From JBOZRQ01 sp050789255 (lineage in GTDB: Bacteria > Bacillota > Sulfobacillia > Symbiobacteriales > Symbiobacteriaceae): a stretch of 64,000 nucleotides of DNA. Numbering within the stretch: the first letter of the stretch is position 1; each line of letters starts with the position of its first letter. Under the pieces are notes generated by a model. The model was not told the origin of the DNA and did no database searches. It saw only the letters and a program-made list of their open reading frames with translations. The stretch covers positions 119,574 to 183,573 of the forward strand of contig JBOZRQ010000013.1 of NCBI GenBank assembly GCA_050789255.1. The letters are read 5' to 3'. This document shows, piece after piece, positions 1 through 7,184 of this stretch. The position numbers and the translations under genes are program-made.

Positions 1-1384
1 GCTCAGAGCCGCCGCCCTTTTCGTTCGACGCCCCCGCCCCGGGCGTTTCCGCCCGGGGTTCCTCAGAGGCCTGATCCTTCTTTTCGCCAATGCCAAACCA
101 GGACTTGATCGTCTCTACAAAGCCGCCGGACTTGGGAGGCGCCTGCTGCGAAGAGGGCTTGTCCGCCTGCTGCTGCTGGCCCTGGCCGGACTTCTTCCCG
201 CCCTGGCCATTGCCCTCGCCGGCGTTGCCTTTGTTGCCGTTGTTACCGTTGTTGCCGTTGTTTCCGTTGTTGCCCTTCTCGGAGTTGCCGTTGTTCTTCT
301 CCCCGGCGTTCCCCTTGGACTCCTCGGACTTGCCCTTGTTGTCCTGAGACTGGCCCTTGGGCTGCTCCGCCTTGCCGCCCGGTTCGGTGGCCGCCCCGCC
401 GGCATTCGTGTTGCCGTTGCCAGGCTTCTGAGCAGCGGGGTCCTTCTTGTCGGCCCCGCTGCCGTTCGGCTTCGGCTCACCCGGCTTGCCCGAGGCCGGT
501 TTCACCGGCTGCTCCTCGGACTTGCCGCCCTTCTTCTCTTCCTTCTCCTCGCGCTTCCCGTCGTGCTTCTCCTCGGCCTTTCCGAAGATATCGACCGGAT
601 CGAGGTTCAGGTCACGCAGCGCCGGGCCCGGGCCCTTCTCCAGGAGCTTCTCCTGGATGTCCTCGGGCTTTACTTCAGGCGCCGCCTTCTGCGCCTGCTC
701 AAGGATTGCCCACTTGCCAGGGGTCAGGCCGGCCTTCTCGGCCTCTTCCTTCTCCTGCTTGGTCACGACCACGGCTGCAACCTTGGCCTTGACCTCCACC
801 TTCTTCTCCTTGGCCTTCTTGGCAATGGTGTCGTTAGCGGCGACCTTGCTCTTGGCCACGATGGTCTCGGACTGCTCGGCGGGCAGCTCTTCGGCCTTGG
901 CGGGGGCCACGGCTACCACCACGGCGCCCGTGGCGTCCTCCGGGGCCAGCTTGCCAATCTCCACCGCCTTGGCGGTCACCTGCGCCACCACATCGTCCAC
1001 GGAGTGCCGCTTGAAGATGCTGCCCTGCCAATCGACCCCCTGCAGCACGGCGGCGCCGTCCTGGTTCAGCGCCTCGGCCTTCAGCACGTCGCTGCGCTTG
1101 TTGAGCGTCAGCTGCAGGCTCGGGTTGATATCGATGGTGAGCAGGGCCACGGGCTGGGAGAGCGCCCAGGCGTTAAAGCCCTGAAAGCTCACAAGGAGCA
1201 TGACCGCGGCAGCTGAGGCCCACACGCCCCACCTGGTCCAGGACACCGGCTTCGTGTCAGCGAAGGAGATCTCATCGCCGATGTCCCATACGCCTTTCGG
1301 AAGCGGGATCCGCTTGAATTCACCCTGGGGAGTCAGCACGACCGCCTGGCGGCCCTCCAACTCCAGCAGAATCCCCTTTCCCAT
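1..1384 (-). CDS. RsgI-like anti-sigma-I factor, 3' end beyond window
   Basis: Reading on the minus strand from ATG at 1384 (preceded by GGAGGAGA), the protein begins MGKGILLELEGRQAVVLTPQ, the short N-terminal cytoplasmic fold of RsgI anti-sigma factors. One transmembrane segment follows at about residues 50-70. The next part carries the motif DINPSLQLTLN typical of the RsgI extracytoplasmic domain, then a Lys/Glu/Ala-rich stretch likely to be coiled. The C-terminal third is low complexity (Gly, Asn, Lys, Gln, Ser), including an Asn-Gly-Asn repeat around 235-290. The gene lies 76 nt downstream of sigI, the usual sigI-rsgI order, so it should bind and restrain SigI at the membrane. No stop codon is reached, so the true C-terminus is unknown. 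No carbohydrate-binding module is visible in the part seen. Confidence 0.85.
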   Translation of the reverse strand, partial: MGKGILLELEGRQAVVLTPQGEFKRIPLPKGVWDIGDEISFADTKPVSWTRWGVWASAAAVMLLVSFQGFNAWALSQPVALLTIDINPSLQLTLNKRSDVLKAEALNQDGAAVLQGVDWQGSIFKRHSVDDVVAQVTAKAVEIGKLAPEDATGAVVVAVAPAKAEELPAEQSETIVAKSKVAANDTIAKKAKEKKVEVKAKVAAVVVTKQEKEEAEKAGLTPGKWAILEQAQKAAPEVKPEDIQEKLLEKGPGPALRDLNLDPVDIFGKAEEKHDGKREEKEEKKGGKSEEQPVKPASGKPGEPKPNGSGADKKDPAAQKPGNGNTNAGGAATEPGGKAEQPKGQSQDNKGKSEESKGNAGEKNNGNSEKGNNGNNGNNGNNGNKGNAGEGNGQGGKKSGQGQQQQADKPSSQQAPPKSGGFVETIKSWFGIGEKKDQASEEPRAETPGAGASNEKGGGSE

Positions 1385-1460
1385 TCCAATCTCCTCCGTA
1401 GGTAGCGCCAGCAGCGCTGCAGTAGTGTCACTGCGGAACGGGCGGCGCCCGATCCCGGCG

Positions 1461-2213
1461 CTACCCTGCGACGTAGTGCTTTAAGAAATAGAAGTCTTCG
1501 AGCATGATTAGCGCAACGGCGATGATGTACTTCCGCTGCCGCTCCAGGGTCTTGCGGCTTACGCCGACGTTCTCCTCGAGCTGTTTAAGGGGCAGTTCAC
1601 GTTTGGTCTGTAAGTGTTGGCTGTATAACGGATTTTGGGCCACCAGGCGGGCCGCCTCAATCGCCCGGTCCCTGGCGTCCTCGTGCTTCGGACTGATCTC
1701 CACCAGTTCACTGAACTTGATCCCGAACTCGGCAAGCCGCCTGGCGTACCGTACGATCTCCGCCTTGCGGTCCTCCGACTCCACCTGCTGGGCAAAGCGC
1801 TCGGCGGCCTCCTTGCGCTCAACGCTGTGGAGGACGTTGCCCTCATCATCCTCCATCTCCAGTTCGCTCAGCGGGATCTCCGACTGGCCCTTCTGGCGGC
1901 GATAGTAGTCGATGAGCCGGCGTTTGATCACCATCTCCGCGAACGGAATGAATGAGGCGCCCCGGGTGGGGTCGAACCGATCGATCGCCTCGTTCAGGGC
2001 GAGCAGGCCAATAGAGACCTCCTCGTCGCGCCCGACTTGCAGGTAGCGGCCGGAGACCTGACTCCCCACTCGCAGCACCAGCGGGGTATACCCACGGAGC
2101 AACTCCTCTCGCGCCTGCTTATCGCCACGCCGAGCCGGTTCCAGGAGCCTGTCCACCGGGGAACCGACCGGCGGACCCGAGTTTCCCGAGAGGCTCAGCA
2201 GAAACCCCAGCAT
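1461..2213 (-). CDS. sigI: RNA polymerase sigma-I factor
   Basis: A 250-residue sigma-70-type factor of the SigI group. Region 2 is seen as EVSIGLLALNEAIDRFDPTR followed by FAEMVIKRRLIDYYRRQ; the C-terminal SigI-specific helix-turn-helix reads ELPLKQLEENVGVSRKTLER. In Bacillus SigI serves heat and wall stress; in cellulolytic clostridia paralogues sense polysaccharides. It is followed directly by the rsgI-like gene, its expected membrane anti-sigma partner. The start is placed at ATG 2213, which has GAGAGGTG six bases upstream, rather than at GTG 2222, which overlaps that site. Confidence 0.93.
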   Translation of the reverse strand: MLGFLLSLSGNSGPPVGSPVDRLLEPARRGDKQAREELLRGYTPLVLRVGSQVSGRYLQVGRDEEVSIGLLALNEAIDRFDPTRGASFIPFAEMVIKRRLIDYYRRQKGQSEIPLSELEMEDDEGNVLHSVERKEAAERFAQQVESEDRKAEIVRYARRLAEFGIKFSELVEISPKHEDARDRAIEAARLVAQNPLYSQHLQTKRELPLKQLEENVGVSRKTLERQRKYIIAVALIMLEDFYFLKHYVAG

Positions 2214-2311
2214 GGTGTTCACCTCTCGTCTGTTAGTAAATGCGTCTCCCTGTGCCCCGTTTCTGGGGGTATCACGGTCACCCTAATATTTCCGGGACCC
2301 ATTGTGGTCCG

Positions 2312-3355
2312 TTAGAACAGACGGGTCTGCCCCTGGGTTGGGTTCCCATCGGGATGCTCAGCAAATGGCAGTCCAAGGTAATCGTACGCGGCGCGGGTGG
2401 CAGTGCGCCCACGGGGCGTGCGCTGCAGGAACCCGATCTGCATCAGGTAGGGCTCGTAGACGTCCTCAATCGTCTCCGACTCCTCGCTGGTGGCAGCGGC
2501 CAGGGTATCCAGGCCCACCGGTCCGCCTCCGTACATTTGGATGATCGCCAGCAGCATCTTATGATCAACCTTGTCCAGGCCCAGGGCGTCCACCTCCATC
2601 AGGCGGAGGCCCGCATCGGCGACTTCCCTGGTAATCCGCCCGTTGGCCTTGACCTGGGCAAAGTCGCGCAGGCGCTTGAGCAGCCGGTTGGCGATACGGG
2701 GGGTGCCGCGGGAGCGCCGGGCGATCTCCATGGCGCCGCTCTCATCCAGGTCCACCTTCAGGATCCGGGCGGCCCGCAGCAGAATGGTGGTCAGCTCCTC
2801 CACCGAGTAGAACTGCAGCTGCGACACGACACCGAAGCGGTCCCGGAGGGGTGAGCTGAGCATACCGTACCGCGTCGTGGCGCCAATCAGGGTGAACTTG
2901 GGCAGGTCCAGCCGGATGGTCCGGGCGCTGGGACCCTTGCCCAGGATAATGTCGATGGCGAAATCCTCCATGGCGGGGTAGAGGGTCTCCTCCACCATCC
3001 GGTTCATACGATGGATCTCATCCACAAAGAGTACGTCGCGCTCGGAGAGCTGGTTCAAAATGGCGGCCAGGTCGCCGGCGTGGGTGATGGCCGGGCCGGA
3101 CGTGACCCGGAAGTTGACGCCCAACTCGTGGGCAATGATCTGCGCCAGGGTTGTCTTACCAAGGCCGGGCGGGCCGTACAGCAGGACGTGGTCCAGCGCC
3201 TCGCCTCGCTGCTTGGCCGCATTGATGTAAATGGAGAGTTCCTCTTTCACCCGCTCCTGGCCGGGGTAATCGACCAGGCGCTGGGGCCGGATGGTCTCCT
3301 CGTAGCGGGCATCCTCGGCCTTCTTGTTCCCGGACAGGAACCGTTCCTCGCTCAT
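2312..3355 (-). CDS. ruvB: Holliday junction branch migration helicase RuvB
   Basis: A 347-residue AAA+ motor, full length for the family. Walker A is GPPGLGKTTLAQII, Walker B is DVLFVDEIHRM, sensor 1 is GATTRYGML, and the C-terminal winged helix ends with RTPRGRTAT. RuvB hexamers load on each side of a RuvA-bound Holliday junction and drive branch migration by ATP hydrolysis. It is the last gene of a tight ruvC-ruvA-ruvB run (6 nt after ruvA), so the three resolvasome subunits are co-expressed. Confidence 0.98.
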   Translation of the reverse strand: MSEERFLSGNKKAEDARYEETIRPQRLVDYPGQERVKEELSIYINAAKQRGEALDHVLLYGPPGLGKTTLAQIIAHELGVNFRVTSGPAITHAGDLAAILNQLSERDVLFVDEIHRMNRMVEETLYPAMEDFAIDIILGKGPSARTIRLDLPKFTLIGATTRYGMLSSPLRDRFGVVSQLQFYSVEELTTILLRAARILKVDLDESGAMEIARRSRGTPRIANRLLKRLRDFAQVKANGRITREVADAGLRLMEVDALGLDKVDHKMLLAIIQMYGGGPVGLDTLAAATSEESETIEDVYEPYLMQIGFLQRTPRGRTATRAAYDYLGLPFAEHPDGNPTQGQTRLF

Positions 3356-3361
3356 GTTCGC

Positions 3362-3982
3362 TTACCCCCGGAAGAGATGCTTCAGACCCAGGCGGACCAG
3401 CGCTTCGGACCGGGGGTTCTCCCCGGCCTCCTTCCTGGCCTTCTCAAGGGCCTGGGCGGACTCCACGCGGGAGTAGCCCAGGGACATCAGCGCCTCCAGC
3501 GCTTCCATGCCGGCGTCGGGCTCGGCGGCGTTCAGGGCGATGGCGCCCACCGCTGCGGCCTTGCCGTCCGTGGCGGCCACGCTGCCGACCTTGTCTTTCA
3601 GCTCCAGCACCATGCGCTGGGCGGTCTTCTTCCCAATGCCCGGGATGCGGCACAGGGCTGTAATATCCTCAAAGGCAACCGCCCGCCGGAAGAGGTCCGG
3701 CGTGGTGGCCGAGAGCACCCCCAGGGCGACCTTCGGCCCGATCCCCTCCACCCGCAGCAGGAGCTCGAACAGGTCGTACTCCTCGCTGGTGACGAAACCG
3801 TACAGGGTCATGCTGTCCTCCCGCACCTGCAGTGAGGTAAAGAGCATGACCTCCTGCCCCATCGCGGGCAACCGTGACCGCGTGCTGGAGGGCACCAGGC
3901 ACCTATAACCGACACCGGCCACGTCGACCACCACGGACTCGAGGCTGACTGCGGCGAGGGCGCCGCGCACGTGGGCGATCAT
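3362..3982 (-). CDS. ruvA: Holliday junction DNA helicase subunit RuvA
   Basis: A 206-residue RuvA with the three expected parts: an OB fold (start MIAHVRGALAAVSLESVVVD), tandem helix-hairpin-helix motifs (LLRVEGIGPKVALGVLS and ITALCRIPGIGKKTAQRM), and after an Ala-rich linker the mobile C-terminal domain (ALMSLGYSRVESAQAL) that contacts RuvB. RuvA tetramers recognise the four-way junction. Its ATG overlaps the ruvC stop (ATGA), and its ribosome binding site GGGAGGA lies inside ruvC, so translation is probably coupled. Confidence 0.98.
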   Translation of the reverse strand: MIAHVRGALAAVSLESVVVDVAGVGYRCLVPSSTRSRLPAMGQEVMLFTSLQVREDSMTLYGFVTSEEYDLFELLLRVEGIGPKVALGVLSATTPDLFRRAVAFEDITALCRIPGIGKKTAQRMVLELKDKVGSVAATDGKAAAVGAIALNAAEPDAGMEALEALMSLGYSRVESAQALEKARKEAGENPRSEALVRLGLKHLFRG

Positions 3983-4476
3983 GACAGTCCTCCCAGTTTG
4001 GCTGCCAGGCCGGCGCCATGCAGGGCTGCGAGTGCCACAGCCAGGGCGTCGGCGACGTCGTCAGGCTTCGGGGTCTCCTTGAGGGCCAGGAGGGTCTTCA
4101 CCATGGCCTGCACCTGCCCCTTGTCGGCCCGGCCGTAACCGGTGACGGCCATTTTCACCTGCATGGGCGTAAACTCCCGGATGGGAATCCCGTTGTCGGC
4201 CGCAGCGAGGAGCACGATGCCCCGGGCCTGTCCCACGTGGATCGCCGTGGTGACGTTCCGGCCGAAGAAGAGCTCCTCCACGGCAACAGCTTCGGGCTTG
4301 TATTCGAGAATCAGATCAACCACGCCCCGGTACAGGGCCTGCAGGCGCTTCTCCGCCAGCATATCCGGCGGGGTTTTCAGGGCGCCGTAGGCCAGTGCCC
4401 ACTCGCGGCTGCCGGCGTTCTCTACCACGCCGTAGCCCATCAGGGCTGTCCCCGGGTCGATTCCAAGCACGCGCAA
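3979..4476 (-). CDS. ruvC: Crossover junction endodeoxyribonuclease RuvC
   Basis: A 165-residue RuvC resolvase with an RNase H-like fold. Catalytic acids are visible: Asp in VLGIDPGTALMGYG, Glu in VAVEELFFGRN, and the C-terminal pair in KPDDVADALAVALAAL. It cuts Holliday junctions symmetrically. The frame stays open far upstream, but family length and the conserved beginning place the start at TTG 4476 (reads RVLGIDPG), behind GAAGGTGG. It is the first gene of ruvCAB, divergent from the LCP gene. Confidence 0.95.
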   Translation of the reverse strand: MRVLGIDPGTALMGYGVVENAGSREWALAYGALKTPPDMLAEKRLQALYRGVVDLILEYKPEAVAVEELFFGRNVTTAIHVGQARGIVLLAAADNGIPIREFTPMQVKMAVTGYGRADKGQVQAMVKTLLALKETPKPDDVADALAVALAALHGAGLAAKLGGLS

Positions 4477-4594
4477 AACACAGCACCACCTTCGGAGGTC
4501 AAAAACCGCACACCCATTCGATTCGGGACGGCCGGACCTCACTCCTGCCAAACGGAACAGGCTATGACTACCAGTGCAAGGGTCCAAAAATCTG

Positions 4595-4623
4595 TTACAA
4601 TTTGTGGATTGTACCGTTATAGA
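4595..4623 (+). promoter_or_regulatory. Probable sigma-A promoter for LCP leader and gene
   Basis: TTACAA at 4595-4600 and TATAGA at 4618-4623 are separated by 17 nt, inside an AT-rich stretch between the divergent ruvC and LCP genes. Transcription would begin near 4630, about 25 nt before the leader ORF. The -35 match is only moderate. Confidence 0.5.
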
Positions 4624-4653
4624 GGAAGTGATATTCTCAGGAGGTGAAATTCC

Positions 4654-4698
4654 ATGCTGCAACCATATGCAGTCAGCGGAGGCGAAACTCATCCATGA
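4654..4698 (+). CDS. 14-codon leader peptide coupled to LCP gene
   Basis: ATG at 4654 follows an almost perfect ribosome binding site (CAGGAGGTGAAA, 4639-4650). It opens a 14-codon ORF, MLQPYAVSGGETHP, whose TGA (4696-4698) overlaps the ATG (4695-4697) of the LCP gene as ATGA. The LCP start has only a modestly placed GGAGG of its own, 12 nt upstream and inside this ORF. The arrangement suggests that most LCP translation depends on ribosomes arriving from the leader. No function of the peptide itself can be inferred. Confidence 0.6.
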   Translation: MLQPYAVSGGETHP

Positions 4699-5609
4699 CA
4701 CGTAGCGCAAGGGCTGCAGGTGGCTCTACCTCTGGCAAGCTGATCTCCATCATCGTCGCCGTGGCCGTTCTGCTGGGCGGCGGCTGGGCGGTAAAGGCCT
4801 TCTTTCTGGATGCCGGCACGCCCACGAACATCCTCCTGATGGGTGTCGACGAGGGCAAGACCCGCACCGACGTCGTGATGGTGGCCCATGTGGATCCGAA
4901 GCAGAACCTGGTCAGCCTGGTCTCCATTCCGCGGGACACGCTGGTGGAGATCGACTGCACCGGCATCAAGTACTGTGTGACGCCCGATAAACTCGCTCAT
5001 GCGCACGTCTACGGCGGCGACGACGGGCAGGAACTGACGAAGAAGGCCGTCGAGAAGCTCCTGGACATCAAGATCGATCACTATGTGAGCGTCGACTACG
5101 AAGGCTTCGAAGGCGTAATCGATCAGCTCGGCGGTGTCGACATCGTCATCGATAAGAACATGGACTACGAGGACCCGTACGCCCACCCGCCGCTGTCGAT
5201 CCACTTCAAGGCGAAGAAGGAGCCGCAGCACCTGAACGGCAAGGACGCCCTGCGGTACGTGCGGTTCCGTGCCGACGGCCTGGGCGACATCGGGCGCATC
5301 GAGCGGACCAAGAAGTTCGCCCACGCCCTCGCCGTCTCGGCCAAGCAGAACGGCACCGCCGCCAAGCTCCCCTCCCTGGTCTCCGCCATGTGGCCCTACG
5401 TCAAGACCGACCTGGACATGACCACCGCCGTCTCCCTGGCCCGCATGGCGCCCAAGGTGAACGTGGACCAGATCCAGGTGGAGATGATCCCCGGCTCCGA
5501 CGAAACCCTCAAGGACGGCCGCTGGGTCTGGAACGCCGACAAGACCAAGGCCCGGGAGATCGTCGACCGCCTGATCAAGAACCCCAAGCCGCCCGAGGCG
5601 GCCAAATAA
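4695..5609 (+). CDS. LytR-CpsA-Psr (LCP) family wall glycopolymer ligase
   Basis: A 304-residue LCP protein. It has a short basic N-terminus, one membrane anchor (about residues 15-35, IISIIVAVAVLLGGGWAV-like), then the extracellular LCP domain. Conserved segments are NILLMGVDEGKTRTDVVMVA, VSIPRDTLVEI, DYEGFEGVIDQLGGVDI, and the arginine-rich DALRYVRFRADGLGDIGRIERT, which in the family bind the polyprenyl pyrophosphate. These enzymes attach teichoic acids or capsular polymers to peptidoglycan. Start ATG 4695 is chosen because it overlaps the leader stop and gives the usual short cytoplasmic tail; an in-frame GTG at 4644 falls on the leader ribosome binding site. A strong terminator follows. 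Confidence 0.92.
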   Translation: MTRSARAAGGSTSGKLISIIVAVAVLLGGGWAVKAFFLDAGTPTNILLMGVDEGKTRTDVVMVAHVDPKQNLVSLVSIPRDTLVEIDCTGIKYCVTPDKLAHAHVYGGDDGQELTKKAVEKLLDIKIDHYVSVDYEGFEGVIDQLGGVDIVIDKNMDYEDPYAHPPLSIHFKAKKEPQHLNGKDALRYVRFRADGLGDIGRIERTKKFAHALAVSAKQNGTAAKLPSLVSAMWPYVKTDLDMTTAVSLARMAPKVNVDQIQVEMIPGSDETLKDGRWVWNADKTKAREIVDRLIKNPKPPEAAK

Positions 5610-5623
5610 CGGTGCATCGCGTT

Positions 5624-5652
5624 GCCCGGGGCTACAGCCCCGGGCTTGTTTT
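5624..5652 (+). terminator. Terminator of LCP gene
   Basis: GCCCGGGGCT and AGCCCCGGGC pair across a 2-nt loop (5624-5645) and are followed by TTGTTTT, 14 nt after the LCP stop. Confidence 0.85.
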
Positions 5653-5864
5653 CTGACAATCCTTGGCTGCGCAGGCAGGACTGCACCAACCTGGTACGAA
5701 AATCTGCAGTTTTTTTCGCGAACCTGTCACTTCTACCGAACTCGGGCGTAACATCTCTCGTTATCGTATATGAAGTAAAAAGTTTGACCCTTTGTTCTCT
5801 CCCTTTCCCTACCTTCTCAAGCGCTTACCTTCAAGCGCGCCGGACCTATGGGTCCGGCTTTTTT
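5653..5864 (+). other. Intergenic stretch ending in an orphan terminator
   Basis: No protein with a ribosome binding site is visible here. The stretch ends in a clear terminator at 5839-5864 (GCCGGACC, loop TATG, GGTCCGGC, then TTTTTT). The LCP gene already has its own terminator, so this one may close a small RNA of roughly 100-150 nt, or serve as a back-up. I could not find a convincing promoter for a small RNA. Confidence 0.4.
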
Positions 5865-5875
5865 CTTTGCATTTG

Positions 5876-6013
5876 GGACATTTTTACCGCAGATTACGCA
5901 GATTTTTATGATTACGCAGATACCAGGCAGCATCTCCGTGGGTATCTATATATAATATTATTTATTTAAAATCTGCGTAATCTGTTAAATCTGCGTAATC
6001 TGCGGTAATGTCC
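5876..6013. repeat. AT-rich palindromic repeat, copy 1
   Basis: The left arm begins GGACATTTTTACCGCAGATT and continues with two more GATTACGCAGAT units. The right arm, read on the minus strand, begins GGACATTACCGCAGATTACG and repeats the same units. The arms are about 50 nt each around an AT-rich centre. The element lies exactly between a plus-strand terminator (ends 5864) and a minus-strand terminator (begins 6014). Copy 2 is at 42128-42262 and a decayed half copy at 36031-36073. No ORF is present, so it resembles a MITE or REP-like element. Confidence 0.85.
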
Positions 6014-6043
6014 AAAAAAAGCCAGGGAGGCATCCCCCTGGCT
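6014..6043 (-). terminator. Terminator of JAMM gene pair
   Basis: Read on the minus strand, AGCCAGGG pairs with CCCTGGCT and is followed by seven T; it lies 4 nt beyond the stop of the first JAMM gene. The T run touches the end of the palindromic repeat. Confidence 0.85.
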
Positions 6044-6046
6044 CGC

Positions 6047-6517
6047 TCAACCGGTATGCGTGTGTTCGTCCGACCCGCGCAGGTCGTGCCATTCGCCGAC
6101 GCCGTCGTGGGTGATCAGCATGGGGATCTCGTAGGAACGGCCGCCCCGGATCAGGTAGGCCCGGGTCTCCGTGCGCCCATCGGCCAGGCTGACGATTACC
6201 CGCAGCGCGTCCGCCCAGTTGACGGCCATGCGGATGTCGTTCCCGGAGGGTTTGGGCGGCGAGGTCGGGTGCGAGTGGTAGATGGCGATCAGTTCGTCGC
6301 CGCGCCCGTCCATCTCAGTGAGCACCTTTAGCTGCTGTGCGGGGTCGACCTCGTAGTAGACGGGGCTGCGGCGAGCGTTGTCCGTCGCGTACCCGTGCAA
6401 TACCTGGTTGCCCCGCCCGGTGAGGATGCCGCACGCCTCGTGGGGCCGGTCCTCCCAGCAGTGTTCGAGCATTCGTTGCAGCAGATGCTGCCCGATCTCC
6501 AGCCGCCGTCCATCCAC
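6047..6517 (-). CDS. JAMM/MPN+ metalloprotease (Mec-like), copy 1
   Basis: A 156-residue single-domain JAMM (Mov34/MPN+) protease with a complete zinc site: Glu27 in HEACGIL, His81 and His83 in YHSHPTSPPKPSGNDI, Ser91 and Asp94. The spacing HxH-x7-S-x2-D is exact, so the enzyme should be active. Bacterial members such as Mec of Mycobacterium release cysteine from the C-terminus of a sulfur carrier protein, and others process ubiquitin-like proteins. It follows a second JAMM gene by 44 nt and lies in a run with sulfate assimilation, cysteine synthase and E1-like genes, which supports a sulfur-carrier role. The substrate is inferred. Confidence 0.88.
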   Translation of the reverse strand: MDGRRLEIGQHLLQRMLEHCWEDRPHEACGILTGRGNQVLHGYATDNARRSPVYYEVDPAQQLKVLTEMDGRGDELIAIYHSHPTSPPKPSGNDIRMAVNWADALRVIVSLADGRTETRAYLIRGGRSYEIPMLITHDGVGEWHDLRGSDEHTHTG

Positions 6518-6561
6518 CGACCGCCACCTCCCGAATCTACGAGCGATGGTCTCCGTACCAG

Positions 6562-7110
6562 TTACGGTATGTCAGGACGTTCCATGGGTTCCAGGGCGGA
6601 CCGGACCGCCTGGCGCAGGTCGTGCCACTGGCCGGCGGTGCCCGGCCGGACGATCACTTGATGTTCCGTCACCTGCTGGTCCACGATGCGCCACGCCCGG
6701 ACCTCAGGCGGATTCTTGGCCAGGGAGACGATCAAATAGAACGCCTCGGGCCAGTACGCCTGCTGAATGTCAATCAGCGACGGCACTGCCGGGGTCTGCA
6801 CATGGGAGTGGTAGATACCAATAACCTCGTGCTTATAATTCTGGCACAGTCTCATGACCTGCATGACCTGCATGGGATCGACCTGGTACAGAACCGGGCT
6901 GCGTTGCTCGTTATCGGTAGCATATGCGGCCTCCACCTGGTCGACCACACCGGTCAGCAGTCCACAAGCCTCCAGCGGGCGCTCCTCCATGCACTGGTTG
7001 ATCATGCGGCGGTAGAGTGTTTCGGGGATGAAGAGCTTGCGCGCCCCCCGGGGGGGCGCCTTGCGTTTTTTCTGATCGCCAAAGAACGAGAACAACCAGC
7101 CGCCCCCCAA
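6562..7110 (-). CDS. JAMM/MPN+ metalloprotease (Mec-like), copy 2
   Basis: A 182-residue paralogue of the preceding JAMM protein. It shares LEACGLLTG, the YATDNEQRSPVLYQVDP block, and the catalytic motif YHSHVQTPAVPSLID, again with exact HxH-x7-S-x2-D spacing. It differs by a basic N-terminal extension (KKRKAPPRGARK) of about 25 residues, which could be a linker or be untranslated. The start used is TTG 7110, with only a weak GGGGT upstream, so the N-terminus is uncertain. The family fold begins near KLFIPETLYRR. Both copies keep an intact active site, so they may act on different substrates. Confidence 0.85.
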   Translation of the reverse strand: MGGGWLFSFFGDQKKRKAPPRGARKLFIPETLYRRMINQCMEERPLEACGLLTGVVDQVEAAYATDNEQRSPVLYQVDPMQVMQVMRLCQNYKHEVIGIYHSHVQTPAVPSLIDIQQAYWPEAFYLIVSLAKNPPEVRAWRIVDQQVTEHQVIVRPGTAGQWHDLRQAVRSALEPMERPDIP

Positions 7111-7184
7111 TTTTGTATACCCCTATCTTTACCAACCATCATAGGCGTTTCAGACGGGGCATGTCAATCGGCGGGGGAGCCGAC

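Noticed and set aside
90..480. Pro/Leu-rich and Arg/Thr-rich frames near the window start
   Set aside because: They are other-frame readings of the low-complexity tail of the RsgI-like gene.
2255..2275. ACCCCC hexamer upstream of sigI as a SigI-type -35 element
   Set aside because: No CGAA -10 at the usual distance; the C-run also forms a hairpin with GGGG nearby, so autoregulation cannot be claimed.
5653..5838. A small RNA gene before the orphan terminator
   Set aside because: No promoter with acceptable -35 and -10 boxes was found, so only the terminator is reported.
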